Part shown: positions 7,829 to 16,885 of the stretch, one piece after another
Numbering within the stretch: position 1 is the stretch's first letter
Layout of the letters: each line of letters begins with the position of its first letter
NCBI RefSeq assembly: GCF_000281715.2
Contig: NZ_CP124576.1
Coordinates: 2,797,501 to 2,861,500 of the forward strand
Source: Sphingobium sp. AP49
GTDB lineage: Bacteria > Pseudomonadota > Alphaproteobacteria > Sphingomonadales > Sphingomonadaceae
Length of the DNA: 64,000 nucleotides
Direction: 5' to 3'
Translations under genes and position numbers: made by a program
The notes under the pieces: generated by a model
Seen by the model: the letters and a program-made list of their open reading frames with translations, nothing else
The model's database searches: none
Told to the model about the DNA's origin: nothing

Positions 7829-9640
7829 ATGGATCGTCGTCAATTCCTTCTTTCGTCGGGTGCGGTTGCACTCGCCACCGCCGCGCCCCGCGTCCTGGCC
7901 CAAACAGCGGGGGCCGATGATGCCCGCCTGTCGGCCGCCTTCGCCACCGCTTTCGAGCGCCAACTCGACCTGTCGCCCTCGATGGTCACCAGCCTAGGCC
8001 TCGACAAGGGCGCCCGTTCCGCCGCCAAGAGCCAGCTTGATGATAACAGCAAGTCGGGCACCATGAAAAAGCTGGCCGCCACCCAGGCCGCGATCAAGGA
8101 ATTCAAGGGCTATGAAGGCGCCACCCTGTCGGACGCGCAGCGCCTGAACCTGGAGGTCATCCTCTATTCGCTCGACCAGCAGACGGTCGCCCCAGCCAAG
8201 TTCGGCCTCAACAGCGTCCAGCGCCCCTATCGCATCTTCCAGCAGGGCGGCAGCTATTTCCAGACGCCCGATTTCCTGAACACTGCCCACACCATCAACA
8301 CTGCCGGTGATTGCGAGGCCTATGTCGCCCGCCTCGACGCCTTCGCCCGCAACCTGCGGACCGACACCGCGCTGCAGCGGGACGAAGCTGCACGCGGCTA
8401 TCTGGCGCCGGGCTGGTCGCTCGACCTGACACTTGGCCAGATGAAGAAGCTGCGTGGCCAGCCGGCCGCGACCAGCAGCCTGGTCCAGTCGCTGGTGAAG
8501 CGCGCCGCTGCCAAGGGCGTGACCGGCGACTGGCAGGCACAGGCCGCCGCGATCGTCGAAAAGTCGATCTACCCCGCACTCGACGAGCAGATCGCCGCGA
8601 TCGAGGCATTGAAGCCCAAGACCGTCGCAGGCGACGGCGTGTGGCGGACCCCGCGCGGCGATGAAATCTATGCTGCCGCCCTCAAGCAGGCGACCACCAC
8701 TGACCTTAGCGCCGACCAGATCCACGCCATGGGACTGGAGCAGGTTGCCGACATCAGCGCCAAGCTGGACGTGATCCTGAACGGCGCTGGCTTCACCAAG
8801 GGCAGCGTCGGCGAAAAGCTTGCCGCGCTCAATGTCGACCCCGCGCAGCTCTATGCCGACAGCCCGGACGGCCGCGCCGCCCTGCTCGCCCAGCTCAACC
8901 GCGATCTCGACGCCATGAAGGCGAAGCTGCCCCAGGCGTTCACGACCATCCCCAACACGCCGCTCGAAATCCGCGCGGTGCCGGTCGAGATCCAGGACGG
9001 CGCCTCCAACGGCTATTATAACCGCGCCGCGCTCGATGGTTCGCGCCCGGCCATCTATTTCATCAACCTGAAGGATGTCGGCGACTGGCCGAAATATGGC
9101 CTGCCCGCTCTCACCTATCATGAAGGCGTGCCGGGCCATCACCTCCAGATCTCGACCGCGCAGACCGCCGGCGATGTGCCGATGTTGCGCAAGGTCGCCT
9201 TCATGAGCGCCTATAGCGAAGGCTGGGCGCTCTATGCCGAGCAACTGGCCGACGAACTGGGCGGCTATGCGACGCCGATCGATCGCGCCGGTTACCTCCA
9301 GTCCTTCCTGTTCCGCGCCGCCCGTCTAGTGGTCGACACCGGCATTCATTCCAAGCAGTGGAGCGTCAAGCAGGCGACCGACTATATGGTCGAGAAGACC
9401 GGCTTTGCTCGCCCCCGCTGCCAGCGCGAAGTCGAGCGCTACTGCACCCAGCCGGGTCAGGCGACCAGCTACAAGGTCGGCCATGGCAGCTGGACCAAGG
9501 CGCGCGAAAAGGCGCAGGCGCTGCTGGGCGACAAGTTCGATATCAAGCAGTTCCACGCCGTTCTTGAGGAAGGCGCGATGCCGCTGTCGATCCTGGAAAA
9601 GCGGATCGAGGATCGCGCCCGCGCCCTCATGCAGGCCTGA
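7829..9640 (+). CDS. Exported DUF885 family metallohydrolase
   Basis: This 603-aa protein belongs to DUF885, a family of probable zinc-dependent peptidases or hydrolases common in sphingomonads. It has an N-terminal export signal with a twin arginine ('DRRQFLLSSG') followed by an Ala-rich stretch and 'VLAQ', so export, possibly by Tat, is likely. The signature 'YHEGVPGHHLQ' gives a probable metal site at His431, Glu432, His437 and His438. 'SEGWALYAEQL' downstream is also typical of the family. The substrate is unknown; periplasmic peptide hydrolysis is an inference. A strong ribosome-binding sequence (AAGGGAG) precedes ATG 7829. A perfect hairpin follows the stop. Confidence 0.85.
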   Translation: MDRRQFLLSSGAVALATAAPRVLAQTAGADDARLSAAFATAFERQLDLSPSMVTSLGLDKGARSAAKSQLDDNSKSGTMKKLAATQAAIKEFKGYEGATLSDAQRLNLEVILYSLDQQTVAPAKFGLNSVQRPYRIFQQGGSYFQTPDFLNTAHTINTAGDCEAYVARLDAFARNLRTDTALQRDEAARGYLAPGWSLDLTLGQMKKLRGQPAATSSLVQSLVKRAAAKGVTGDWQAQAAAIVEKSIYPALDEQIAAIEALKPKTVAGDGVWRTPRGDEIYAAALKQATTTDLSADQIHAMGLEQVADISAKLDVILNGAGFTKGSVGEKLAALNVDPAQLYADSPDGRAALLAQLNRDLDAMKAKLPQAFTTIPNTPLEIRAVPVEIQDGASNGYYNRAALDGSRPAIYFINLKDVGDWPKYGLPALTYHEGVPGHHLQISTAQTAGDVPMLRKVAFMSAYSEGWALYAEQLADELGGYATPIDRAGYLQSFLFRAARLVVDTGIHSKQWSVKQATDYMVEKTGFARPRCQREVERYCTQPGQATSYKVGHGSWTKAREKAQALLGDKFDIKQFHAVLEEGAMPLSILEKRIEDRARALMQA

Positions 9641-9651
9641 CAACGGACAAG

Positions 9652-9682
9652 CGGGTCCGGCCTTTCCTCAAGGCCGGACCCG
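9652..9682 (+). terminator. Hairpin after the DUF885 gene
   Basis: A perfect 11-bp inverted repeat with a 9-nt loop lies 12 bases after the DUF885 stop (arms 9652-9662 and 9672-9682, core GGGTCCGGCC). No T run follows. It may be a weak terminator or an RNA 3'-end stabiliser between two genes pointing the same way. Confidence 0.6.
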
Positions 9683-9716
9683 TTGCATGATCACAGAAGA
9701 ACAAAGGGGTATCGCC

Positions 9717-11606
9717 ATGCTTCGTGCCGCACAGATTTCGACCGCCGCCCTGATGATCGCTGCGCTGGCCGCGCCGATCGCCGCGCAGACCGATCCGATG
9801 ACCCCGGACAAGGTCGATGTCTATGATCCGGCGCGGCCGCAGGCGGACTATGTGCGCAAGGAAGTGATGATCCCGATGCGCGACGGGGTGAAGCTGTTCA
9901 CCGTCATCGTCATGCGCAAGGGCACGAGCCATGGCCCCATCCTGCTGACCCGCACCCCCTATGATGCGGGCAAGGCGACCAGCCGCAACCGCAGCCAAAG
10001 AATAGAGGAAATCCTGCCGGTCATGGACGCGGATTTCGTCAATGACGGCTATATCCGCGTCTATCAGGACGTGCGCGGCCTGCACGGGTCGGAGGGCGAC
10101 TATGTCATGACCCGCCCGCTGCGTGGCCCGCTCAACAAGACCGACGTCGACAACAGCACCGACGCCTATGACACGATCGACTGGCTGGTGAAGAATGTAC
10201 CGGAAACCAACGGCAAGGTCGCAATCACCGGCTCCTCCTATCCCGGCTTCACCTCGCTGATGGCGCTGATCGATCCGCACCCGGCCCTGAAGGCCGCCGT
10301 GCCACAGAGCCCGATGGTCGACGGCTGGATGGGCGACGACTGGTTCCACAACGGTGCCTTCCGCAATTTCGGCTTCGGCTACAGCCTGTCGCAGACCGCC
10401 AAAAAGGGCGGCGGCGCGATCCCGATGGGCAATGGCGACGAATATACGACGATGCTGAACGCAGGATCGGCCGGCGACTTCGCCCGCGCCTATGGCCTCG
10501 ACGCCTTCCCTTCGGTGCGCAAGCTGCTCGAACACCCCGCCTACGACGCCTATTGGCAGGAACAGGCGGTCGACAAGCTGCTGGCCAAGCGCACGTTGAC
10601 CGTGCCGACCATGCTGGTCGTGGGCCAGTGGGACCAGGAGGACAGCTATGGCGCACCGGCGGTCTACAAGGCGCTGGAACCGCAGGACAAGAAGAATGAC
10701 ATGGTCAGCCTGGTGATCGGCCCCTGGCGCCATAGCGGCGTCAATTATGAGGGCCGCAGCCTGGGCGATCTCCAGTTCGAGGGCGATACCGGCCGCCAGT
10801 TCCGCGTCGGCACGATGAAGCCCTTCCTCGACCATTATCTCAAGGACAATCCGCCCGCCGGCTACAGCATGCCCGGCTCGCTCACCTATGCGACCGGCAT
10901 CGACAAGTGGGAAACCCGCGCCAAATGGCCGGGCGGCACGCCGACCCCGCTCTATCTCGGCGGCGGCTACAGCCTGTCCTGGGCCAAGCCGGCGGCGGCG
11001 GGCAGCGACTCCTATGTCTCCGATCCGGCCAAGCCGGTGCCCTATCTGCCCCGCCCGATCCACCAGGACCAGAATGAAGCTTGGCGGACCTGGCTGGTGA
11101 AGGACCAGCGTTTCGTCGATGGTCGGCCCGATGTGCTGACCTATGTGACGCCAGTGCTGGACAAGGATGTCCATATCGCCGGCCAGCCGATGGTCGACCT
11201 GTTCGCCGCCACCTCAGGCACCGACAGCGACTGGGTGGTGAAGCTGATCGACGTCTATCCAGAAGAGAACACCGCCAACCCGGTGATGGCCGGCTATGAA
11301 CTGCCGATCGGCATCGACATTTTCCGCGGCCGCTATGCCCATGGTTTCGACAAGCCGCAGGCGCTGACGCCGGGCAAGGCGGAAAATTACAAGTTCGGCC
11401 TGCCCAATGTGAACCATGTGTTCAAGCCGGGGCACCGCATCATGGTGCAGATCCAGTCCAGTCTGTTCCCGGTCTATGACCGCAATCCGCAGACCTATGT
11501 GCCCTCGATCTTCGACGCGAAGCCGGGCGACTACAAGCCGGCGACCCAGAGCGTGCAATATGGCGCGGCGGGCGCCAGCGCGATATGGCTACCGATTGTG
11601 AAATAA
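9717..11606 (+). CDS. Exported CocE/NonD family alpha/beta hydrolase (X-Pro dipeptidyl-peptidase S15 like)
   Basis: This 629-aa protein begins with a signal peptide ('AALMIAALAAPIAAQ') when read from ATG 9717; the longer open frame upstream only mirrors the previous gene. The S15/CocE alpha/beta-hydrolase fold is shown by 'MRDGVKLFTVI' near residue 60, the strand 'YQDVRGLHGSEG', and the nucleophile elbow 'GSSYPG' with Ser174. A jelly-roll C-terminal domain typical of the family starts around residue 400. It should hydrolyse acyl esters or N-terminal X-Pro/acyl-peptide bonds in the periplasm; the true substrate is unknown. It follows another exported hydrolase, suggesting a shared scavenging role. 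Confidence 0.85.
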   Translation: MLRAAQISTAALMIAALAAPIAAQTDPMTPDKVDVYDPARPQADYVRKEVMIPMRDGVKLFTVIVMRKGTSHGPILLTRTPYDAGKATSRNRSQRIEEILPVMDADFVNDGYIRVYQDVRGLHGSEGDYVMTRPLRGPLNKTDVDNSTDAYDTIDWLVKNVPETNGKVAITGSSYPGFTSLMALIDPHPALKAAVPQSPMVDGWMGDDWFHNGAFRNFGFGYSLSQTAKKGGGAIPMGNGDEYTTMLNAGSAGDFARAYGLDAFPSVRKLLEHPAYDAYWQEQAVDKLLAKRTLTVPTMLVVGQWDQEDSYGAPAVYKALEPQDKKNDMVSLVIGPWRHSGVNYEGRSLGDLQFEGDTGRQFRVGTMKPFLDHYLKDNPPAGYSMPGSLTYATGIDKWETRAKWPGGTPTPLYLGGGYSLSWAKPAAAGSDSYVSDPAKPVPYLPRPIHQDQNEAWRTWLVKDQRFVDGRPDVLTYVTPVLDKDVHIAGQPMVDLFAATSGTDSDWVVKLIDVYPEENTANPVMAGYELPIGIDIFRGRYAHGFDKPQALTPGKAENYKFGLPNVNHVFKPGHRIMVQIQSSLFPVYDRNPQTYVPSIFDAKPGDYKPATQSVQYGAAGASAIWLPIVK

Positions 11607-11645
11607 GCGGTCGGCACGGCGTCGCCGCGATCAAGGGAGGGCATG

Positions 11646-12041
11646 ATGGCGGTTGAACTGAAGATCCTGGCCTGGGCCTGCGTCCTGCTGCTGGTCCATA
11701 TCTTCGCGGCGGCGCACCTCAAGACCAAGCAATATGGCCTGAAATGGAATGCCGGCGCGCGCGATGAAAATCTACCACCGCTTGATCCGATCGGGGGGCG
11801 GCTGGTCCGCGCTCAGGCCAATTTCATGGAAACCTTCCCGATCGCGATCATCCTGTTGTTCGGCGTGGTCGTGGCCGGCCGGACCAGCGAATGGACGGCG
11901 ATCGGCGGCTGGCTGTGGCTGGTGTCGCGCGCGGTCTATCTGCCGCTTTATGGCCTAGGCGTCCCGGTGGTCCGATCGCTGGTCTATCTCGCCAGCATGA
12001 TCGGCCTGTGCATCATATTCAAGGCATTCGTCACCGGCTGA
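11646..12041 (+). CDS. MAPEG family membrane protein
   Basis: This small integral membrane protein of 131 aa has four hydrophobic helices and belongs to the MAPEG superfamily (membrane-associated proteins in eicosanoid and glutathione metabolism). 'GGRLVRAQANFMETFP' after the first helix is the conserved Arg-Ala-x-x-Asn/Glu stretch of the family, expected to contact glutathione. The bacterial substrate is unknown. ATG 11646 is preferred over the overlapping ATG 11643 because the GGGAGG ribosome-binding site lies only two bases from the latter. A bidirectional terminator follows immediately. Confidence 0.8.
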   Translation: MAVELKILAWACVLLLVHIFAAAHLKTKQYGLKWNAGARDENLPPLDPIGGRLVRAQANFMETFPIAIILLFGVVVAGRTSEWTAIGGWLWLVSRAVYLPLYGLGVPVVRSLVYLASMIGLCIIFKAFVTG

Positions 12042-12047
12042 ACCGGG

Positions 12048-12071
12048 TGGCGGCGGGAAAACCCGCCGCCA
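12048..12071. terminator. Bidirectional hairpin between the MAPEG gene and dnaB
   Basis: A perfect 10-bp stem (TGGCGGCGGG) with an AAAA loop sits in the 37-bp gap between two convergent genes, seven bases after the MAPEG stop and eight bases from the dnaB stop. It can serve both transcripts. Confidence 0.75.
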
Positions 12072-12078
12072 TGCCTGC

Positions 12079-13566
12079 CTATTCGAGATCTTCGAGGTAG
12101 GAACTGCCCTCGGCTAGGTCCGAGAAGCGGGTAATTTTGGCATCGAATTTCATCCGGATCCGGCCGGTGGAACCGTGACGCTGCTTGGCGACGATCACTT
12201 CGGCCAGACCGTAAATGCGTTCCATTTCCTGCGCCCATTCCTGATGCTCTGGCCCTTCCTTATTTCCGGGTTCCTTCGCCGCGACATAATAATCCTCACG
12301 GAACACAAACCAGACCATGTCCGCGTCCTGCTCGATCGAACCCGACTCGCGAAGGTCGGACAGTTGGGGACGCTTGTCCTCGCGCTGCTCGACCGCACGG
12401 CTGAGCTGCGACAGGGCCAGCACCGGGACATGCAGTTCCTTTGCCAGGGTCTTCAAACCTCGCGAGATTTCCGAAATCTCGTTGACGCGATTCTCATTAC
12501 CTTTGCCACTGCCTTGCAGCAGCTGAAGATAATCGACGACAATGAAACCGACATCATGGCGGCGTTTGAGACGTCGAGCACGAGTTCGCAGGGCGGCGAT
12601 CGTCAGACCCGGCGTATCATCGATGAACAGCGGCAATTCCTGCAGGTCGCGCGCCGCGCGCGACAGGTTCTGGAAATCCGCCCGGCTGATCTTGCCCATG
12701 CGCAGCGCTTCGCCACTGATCCCCGACTGTTCAGCCAGAACGCGGGTCGCTAGCTGGTCGGCGGACATTTCGAGGCTGAAGAACGCCGTCTTGGCGCCCA
12801 TATTCTTTTCAATCGGGATGCCGTCATTATGGTCGCGCAGCCAGCGCGACGCGGCATTATAGGCAATGTTGGTCGCAAGCGACGTCTTGCCCATACCCGG
12901 ACGGCCCGCCAGGATCATCAAATCGGAATTGTGCAGACCACCGATTTTCTCGTTGAGGCTGTTGATGCCGGTCGTGATACCCGACACATGGCCACCGCTG
13001 TTGAGCGCCCGCTCTGCGACCTGCACCGCCATGGTGGACGCCGACAGGAAGCTCTTGACTGAACCGGTTTCGCCCTCGCCTTCCGACACGCGATAGAGCG
13101 AGACTTCGGCCTGCTCAATCTGTTCGCGGGGATTGACGTCCTCGCTGGTATCCAGCGCATTTTCAACCAGTTCCCGGCCAACATTCACGAGCTGGCGCAA
13201 CAATGCGAGATCATAGATCTGCGTGGCGAAATCCCGTGCGCCAAGCAAGGCCGCGCCGCTGCCGGTCAATTGCGCCAGATATCCCGCCCCGCCCAGTTCC
13301 TTGAGCGCCGGATCCTGTTCCAGCATCGGCTTGAGCGTCACCGGGTTGGCGATCATGTCTCGCTCGATCAGGCGCATCACCGCTTCATAGATGCGGCCAT
13401 GCAGCGGCTCGAAGAAATGTTCGGGCTTCAGCTTGAGCTGCACGTCCTCCGCGATGCGGTTGTCGATCATCAGCGCGCCCAGCAGCGCGGCTTCTGCTTC
13501 GACATTGCGCGGCAATTCCAGGCCGCCATCTTCTGGAGCGGCATTGAGTTTCACGAGTTCAACCAT
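12079..13566 (-). CDS. dnaB: Replicative DNA helicase DnaB
   Basis: This 495-aa hexameric 5'-3' helicase unwinds DNA at the replication fork. The N-terminal DnaB domain covers residues 16-120 ('NVEAEAALLGALMID'). The RecA-like C-terminal ATPase has Walker A 'GRPGMGKT' at 221-228, the Walker B region 'FIVVDYLQLL', and 'SQLSRAVE' plus the arginine-finger area near the C terminus. The length is normal and there is no intein insertion. It is divergent from the UPF0262 gene with a 122-bp shared intergenic region, and ends against a bidirectional terminator. Confidence 0.96.
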   Translation of the reverse strand: MVELVKLNAAPEDGGLELPRNVEAEAALLGALMIDNRIAEDVQLKLKPEHFFEPLHGRIYEAVMRLIERDMIANPVTLKPMLEQDPALKELGGAGYLAQLTGSGAALLGARDFATQIYDLALLRQLVNVGRELVENALDTSEDVNPREQIEQAEVSLYRVSEGEGETGSVKSFLSASTMAVQVAERALNSGGHVSGITTGINSLNEKIGGLHNSDLMILAGRPGMGKTSLATNIAYNAASRWLRDHNDGIPIEKNMGAKTAFFSLEMSADQLATRVLAEQSGISGEALRMGKISRADFQNLSRAARDLQELPLFIDDTPGLTIAALRTRARRLKRRHDVGFIVVDYLQLLQGSGKGNENRVNEISEISRGLKTLAKELHVPVLALSQLSRAVEQREDKRPQLSDLRESGSIEQDADMVWFVFREDYYVAAKEPGNKEGPEHQEWAQEMERIYGLAEVIVAKQRHGSTGRIRMKFDAKITRFSDLAEGSSYLEDLE

Positions 13567-13688
13567 GGCGCCCTCATCGCGCCACGGCGCGGGTCGCGCA
13601 AGTCCGAAGGTTGAAACGACGATGCTTGTCGGTCCACAAGTCCCGCTTGCTTTTCGCCGCCCGCCGCCGCAGTGACGACAGACCCGCC

Positions 13689-14171
13689 ATGGCCGACCCG
13701 CGCATCATAGACATCAAGCTCGACGAGCGGACGATCCTGTGGCGCAATGCGGACGTCGAACAGGAACGGCGGATCGCGATCTACGATTTGCTGGAAGACA
13801 ATCATTTCGCGCCCCAGCGGGTCCATAGCGATGGTTATGCCGGCCCCTACAAGGTTATATTGCGGGTGGAGGAAGGCCGGTTGGTCGTCGAAATCAACCG
13901 CGACGATGACAGCGCGCTGGAAGCCATCATACTGGGTCTGGGTCGCTTCCGTCGACCGATCCGGGAATATTTCGCGATCTGCGATAGCTATTATCAGGCG
14001 ATCAGCAACGCTTCGCCGCAGCAGATCGAGACCGTCGACATGGCGCGACGGGCCATTCACAACGATGCGGCCGAGATGCTGATCGAGCGGCTGGAAGGGA
14101 AGATCGCGGTGGATTTCGACACTGCGCGCCGCCTGTTCACGCTGATCTGTGTCTTGCATATCAAGGGGTAG
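13689..14171 (+). CDS. UPF0262 family protein
   Basis: This 160-aa protein matches UPF0262, a conserved uncharacterised family of Alphaproteobacteria. 'RIIDIKLDERTILWRN' at the start, 'HSDGYAGPYKVIL' near residue 50 and the acidic middle are typical. There is no signal peptide or membrane segment, so it is probably cytosolic. ATG 13689 is chosen because the open frame upstream is Arg-rich and unlike the family. A GH25-like gene follows 39 bases after the stop. Function unknown. Confidence 0.85.
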   Translation: MADPRIIDIKLDERTILWRNADVEQERRIAIYDLLEDNHFAPQRVHSDGYAGPYKVILRVEEGRLVVEINRDDDSALEAIILGLGRFRRPIREYFAICDSYYQAISNASPQQIETVDMARRAIHNDAAEMLIERLEGKIAVDFDTARRLFTLICVLHIKG

Positions 14172-14210
14172 AACAATCGGGCGTTTGACTTTGGGGGAGC
14201 GCTGGTTCGC

Positions 14211-14867
14211 TTGGGGACGGGACTGGCGGTTATCGCGGTGCTGGTTCTGGCACTGTGGCTCTATGCACGTTCCTGGGCACCCAGCCGGGAGGAATATCCC
14301 GTCCAAGGTGTATCGATCACGGCCGATAATGGCCCGATTGACTGGGGAACATTGGCCGCGCAGGGTACGGATTTCGCCTATATTCGCGCGGTCAAGCAGG
14401 CGGCACTGCGCGACCCTGCCTTTGCCGCCAACTGGCGCGGCGGGCGCGGCGTTGGCATGCGCTATGGCGCGATGCTTGAATATAGCCTCTGCGCACGGGC
14501 GGTCGACCAGGCAACTCAGTTCATGACGACGGTCCCTCGCGACAATGCCGCCTTGCCGCCCGTCATCCGCCTCGCCTTCGATCCATCCTGCATCAAGCGC
14601 CCGGGTCGCGACCAACTGCTGTCCGAACTCAACACGCTCGTCAATCTGGTTGAAAGCCATGCCGGTAAACCGGCCCTGCTCAACATCAGCCCCGATTTCG
14701 ACGGGCAATATGACATTGCATCGGGAATCAACCGGACATTATGGCTGGACGGCAATTTCTTCCCGCCCGATTATGGCCAGCGCCAATGGGTAATGTGGAC
14801 AGCCACCGATATGCGGCATATCGACGGCGTCAATGGACCGGTAAGATGGGATGTGGTCGCGCCATGA
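14211..14867 (+). CDS. Membrane-anchored glycoside hydrolase family 25-like protein, probably inactive
   Basis: The 218-aa frame begins at TTG 14211, with a GGGGGAG sequence 11-17 bases upstream; no in-frame ATG lies before the first hydrophobic helix. Residues 4-19 form a signal anchor, so the domain should face the periplasm. The remainder aligns with GH25 muramidases: 'GPIDW', 'DFAYIRA', 'FAANWR', 'LPPVI' and a terminal 'W.TATDM'. GH25 enzymes need an Asp in a 'G.DVS' motif on strand 1 and an Asp-x-Glu pair after 'PPV'. Here the equivalents are Ser35, Arg120 and Ala122, so all three acids are lost. A peptidoglycan-binding or structural role is more likely than lysozyme activity. Its stop overlaps the cdd start (ATGA). 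Confidence 0.7.
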   Translation: MGTGLAVIAVLVLALWLYARSWAPSREEYPVQGVSITADNGPIDWGTLAAQGTDFAYIRAVKQAALRDPAFAANWRGGRGVGMRYGAMLEYSLCARAVDQATQFMTTVPRDNAALPPVIRLAFDPSCIKRPGRDQLLSELNTLVNLVESHAGKPALLNISPDFDGQYDIASGINRTLWLDGNFFPPDYGQRQWVMWTATDMRHIDGVNGPVRWDVVAP

Positions 14868-15337
14868 TTTCGCAGGACAAGGATATCGCGTCGCTGGTGG
14901 CCGCGGCTCGGGGAGCGCTGGCGCATGCGCACGCGCCCTATAGCCGCTTCGCCGTGGGGGCTGCGGTCCGCCTGACCGATGGCAGCATCGTCACCGGCAG
15001 TAACTTCGAGAATGCCAGCTATGGCCTGTCTCTTTGCGCCGAAACCGTGGCCCTTGCGACCGTCAATGCCCAGGGACGGCTGACCGATGTCGCGGCAATT
15101 GCCGTAGTTGGCGGCGGAATGTCGGCCGATGACAGCGTGAACGGCGACGCGATCGTCAGTCCTTGCGGCCGTTGCCGCCAGATATTGAACGAGGCCGAGC
15201 AGATGGCGGGCCGCACGCTTGCCATCTATTGCGTGGCGCCCAGCGGCGACACCCTGGTGGAACATAGCGTGGCGGGCTTGCTCCCGCATGCTTTCGGCCC
15301 CGCCGATCTTGGTATCATTCCCGCGAAGAAGAGCTGA
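14864..15337 (+). CDS. cdd: Cytidine deaminase
   Basis: This 157-aa homotetramer-type cytidine deaminase converts cytidine/deoxycytidine to uridine/deoxyuridine in pyrimidine salvage. Zinc ligands and the catalytic acid are visible: Cys58 and Glu60 in 'LCAETVAL', and Cys101/Cys104 in 'PCGRC'. '[11 protein letters not shown]' and 'NFENASYG' are the substrate-binding motifs. The start at ATG 14864 overlaps the previous stop by four bases. The next gene, dcd, also acts on cytosine nucleotides and starts seven bases after the stop, so the two probably form a pyrimidine-salvage pair. Confidence 0.93.
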   Translation: MISQDKDIASLVAAARGALAHAHAPYSRFAVGAAVRLTDGSIVTGSNFENASYGLSLCAETVALATVNAQGRLTDVAAIAVVGGGMSADDSVNGDAIVSPCGRCRQILNEAEQMAGRTLAIYCVAPSGDTLVEHSVAGLLPHAFGPADLGIIPAKKS

Positions 15338-15344
15338 AAACATC

Positions 15345-15899
15345 ATGTCGATTTTGTCCGACCGCTGGATCCGCAAGCAGGCGCTGTCCAACCGCATGAT
15401 CGAGCCGTTCGTCGAAAACCAACGGCGCGATGGCTGCATCAGCTACGGCCTGTCGTCCTATGGCTACGATGCGCGCGTCGCTGACGAGTTCAAGATCTTC
15501 ACCAATGTGGACAGCGCCGTGGTCGATCCGAAGGACTTCGCTGCCAACAGCTTCGTCGATCGCAAGACGGACGTCTGCATCATCCCGCCCAACAGCTTTG
15601 CTCTTGCCCGTACCGTCGAATATTTCCGCGTACCGCGCGATGTGCTGGTCATCTGCCTGGGTAAATCGACCTACGCCCGCTGCGGCATCATCGTGAACGT
15701 CACGCCGCTCGAACCCGGCTGGGAAGGCCATGTCACGTTGGAATTTTCCAATACGACTCCCCTTCCTGCCAAGATTTACGCAAACGAAGGCGCCTGCCAG
15801 TTTCTGTTCTTGCAGGGCAATGAACCATGCGAGGTCAGCTACGCCGACCGTAGCGGAAAATATATGGGGCAGCAGGGCGTAACATTGCCGAAATTGTAA
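15345..15899 (+). CDS. dcd: dCTP deaminase
   Basis: This 184-aa protein of the dUTPase superfamily deaminates dCTP to dUTP, the main bacterial route to dTMP. The family pattern is intact: '[13 protein letters not shown]' near residue 35, '[10 protein letters not shown]' and '[18 protein letters not shown]' around residues 108-140, where the Glu of 'GWEGHVTLE' is catalytic, and a C-terminal 'GKYMGQQG' that closes on the nucleotide. It follows cdd closely, in line with a shared role in pyrimidine deoxynucleotide supply. Confidence 0.95.
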   Translation: MSILSDRWIRKQALSNRMIEPFVENQRRDGCISYGLSSYGYDARVADEFKIFTNVDSAVVDPKDFAANSFVDRKTDVCIIPPNSFALARTVEYFRVPRDVLVICLGKSTYARCGIIVNVTPLEPGWEGHVTLEFSNTTPLPAKIYANEGACQFLFLQGNEPCEVSYADRSGKYMGQQGVTLPKL

Positions 15900-15932
15900 G
15901 GCTGTGGCAGCATCACGTCCCATGATGCCGTC

Positions 15933-16700
15933 ATGCTGAACCCGTTCCGCCGCGAACTTGATGACCTCGATCGCCAAACCGCGAGCGTAGGCGACAATTG
16001 GCGCGTCTATGCTGTGGGCGATATTCACGGGCGCCTCGATCTGCTCGACCAGTTGCTCGGCATGATAGTTGCCGACAATGCGCTGCGCCCGCCCAAGCGA
16101 TTGCGATTGATCCTGTTGGGTGATCTGGTCGATCGCGGACCGCGCTCGGCCCAGGTTCTCGAACGGGTGCGCGCCTTGCTCGCATCGGGCGGGGACATCC
16201 GGTTGATCAAAGGCAATCATGAGGAAGTCTTCTCTCTCGCTGCCCGTGGCGACCTGAACGCCGTCCGCCTGTTTCGACGCATCGGGGGGCTCGAAACCCT
16301 GTCCAGCTATGGACTGATCGCCTCCGCCGGCGCCGCAATGGATGACGGTATGCTGGCGGACTGGATGCTCAACAATGTCCCGCGCGCCGATGTCGACCTG
16401 ATCGATGATTTCATCGACCGGATCGAGATGGGCGACTATCTATTCGTCCATGCCGGCATCCGCCCCCGTGTACCGCTCCATGCGCAACAAGCGTCGGATC
16501 TGCGCTGGATTCGTTCCGAATTCCTCGATCACGCAGGTGCTTACGATAAAGTCGTCGTCCACGGCCATAGCATCACCCAGGAGATCGACGAGCGCTCTAA
16601 CCGGATCGGCATCGACACAGGCGCCTATCGTTCAGGGCGGTTGACCGCGCTCTGCCTGGAGGGTGCAGAACGCTGGTTCCTGCAGACTGGCGAGGACTGA
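15933..16700 (+). CDS. Metallophosphoesterase (Ser/Thr protein phosphatase-like)
   Basis: This 255-aa cytosolic calcineurin-like phosphoesterase has the dinuclear metal motifs 'GDIHG' (29-33), 'GDLVDRG' (63-69), 'GNHE' (94-97) and a late 'VHGHS'. The order and spacing match bacterial PPP-type protein phosphatases and also Ap4A hydrolase-like enzymes. The substrate is therefore not decided by sequence; phosphoprotein or dinucleoside polyphosphate are both possible. It starts 33 bases after dcd. Confidence 0.85.
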   Translation: MLNPFRRELDDLDRQTASVGDNWRVYAVGDIHGRLDLLDQLLGMIVADNALRPPKRLRLILLGDLVDRGPRSAQVLERVRALLASGGDIRLIKGNHEEVFSLAARGDLNAVRLFRRIGGLETLSSYGLIASAGAAMDDGMLADWMLNNVPRADVDLIDDFIDRIEMGDYLFVHAGIRPRVPLHAQQASDLRWIRSEFLDHAGAYDKVVVHGHSITQEIDERSNRIGIDTGAYRSGRLTALCLEGAERWFLQTGED

Positions 16701-16885
16701 TAGCCATAATGACCTAAGATGCGGTCGCCCGCCTGCCGACCACGCAGCGTTTGACACGTTCGGTCGCACGCAAGGCTCCGTTCATATCAGACATCATCAG
16801 GAATAGACTCCGTCATGGAGGATCGCCACGAAATCTTCGTTCCCTGATACGAACGGCAAAAATGCCGGCAAGCAGGGGAACAGTC

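Noticed and set aside
9405..9716. N-terminal extension of the CocE-type hydrolase to 9405
   Set aside because: It mirrors the end of the DUF885 gene and would place the signal peptide inside the protein.
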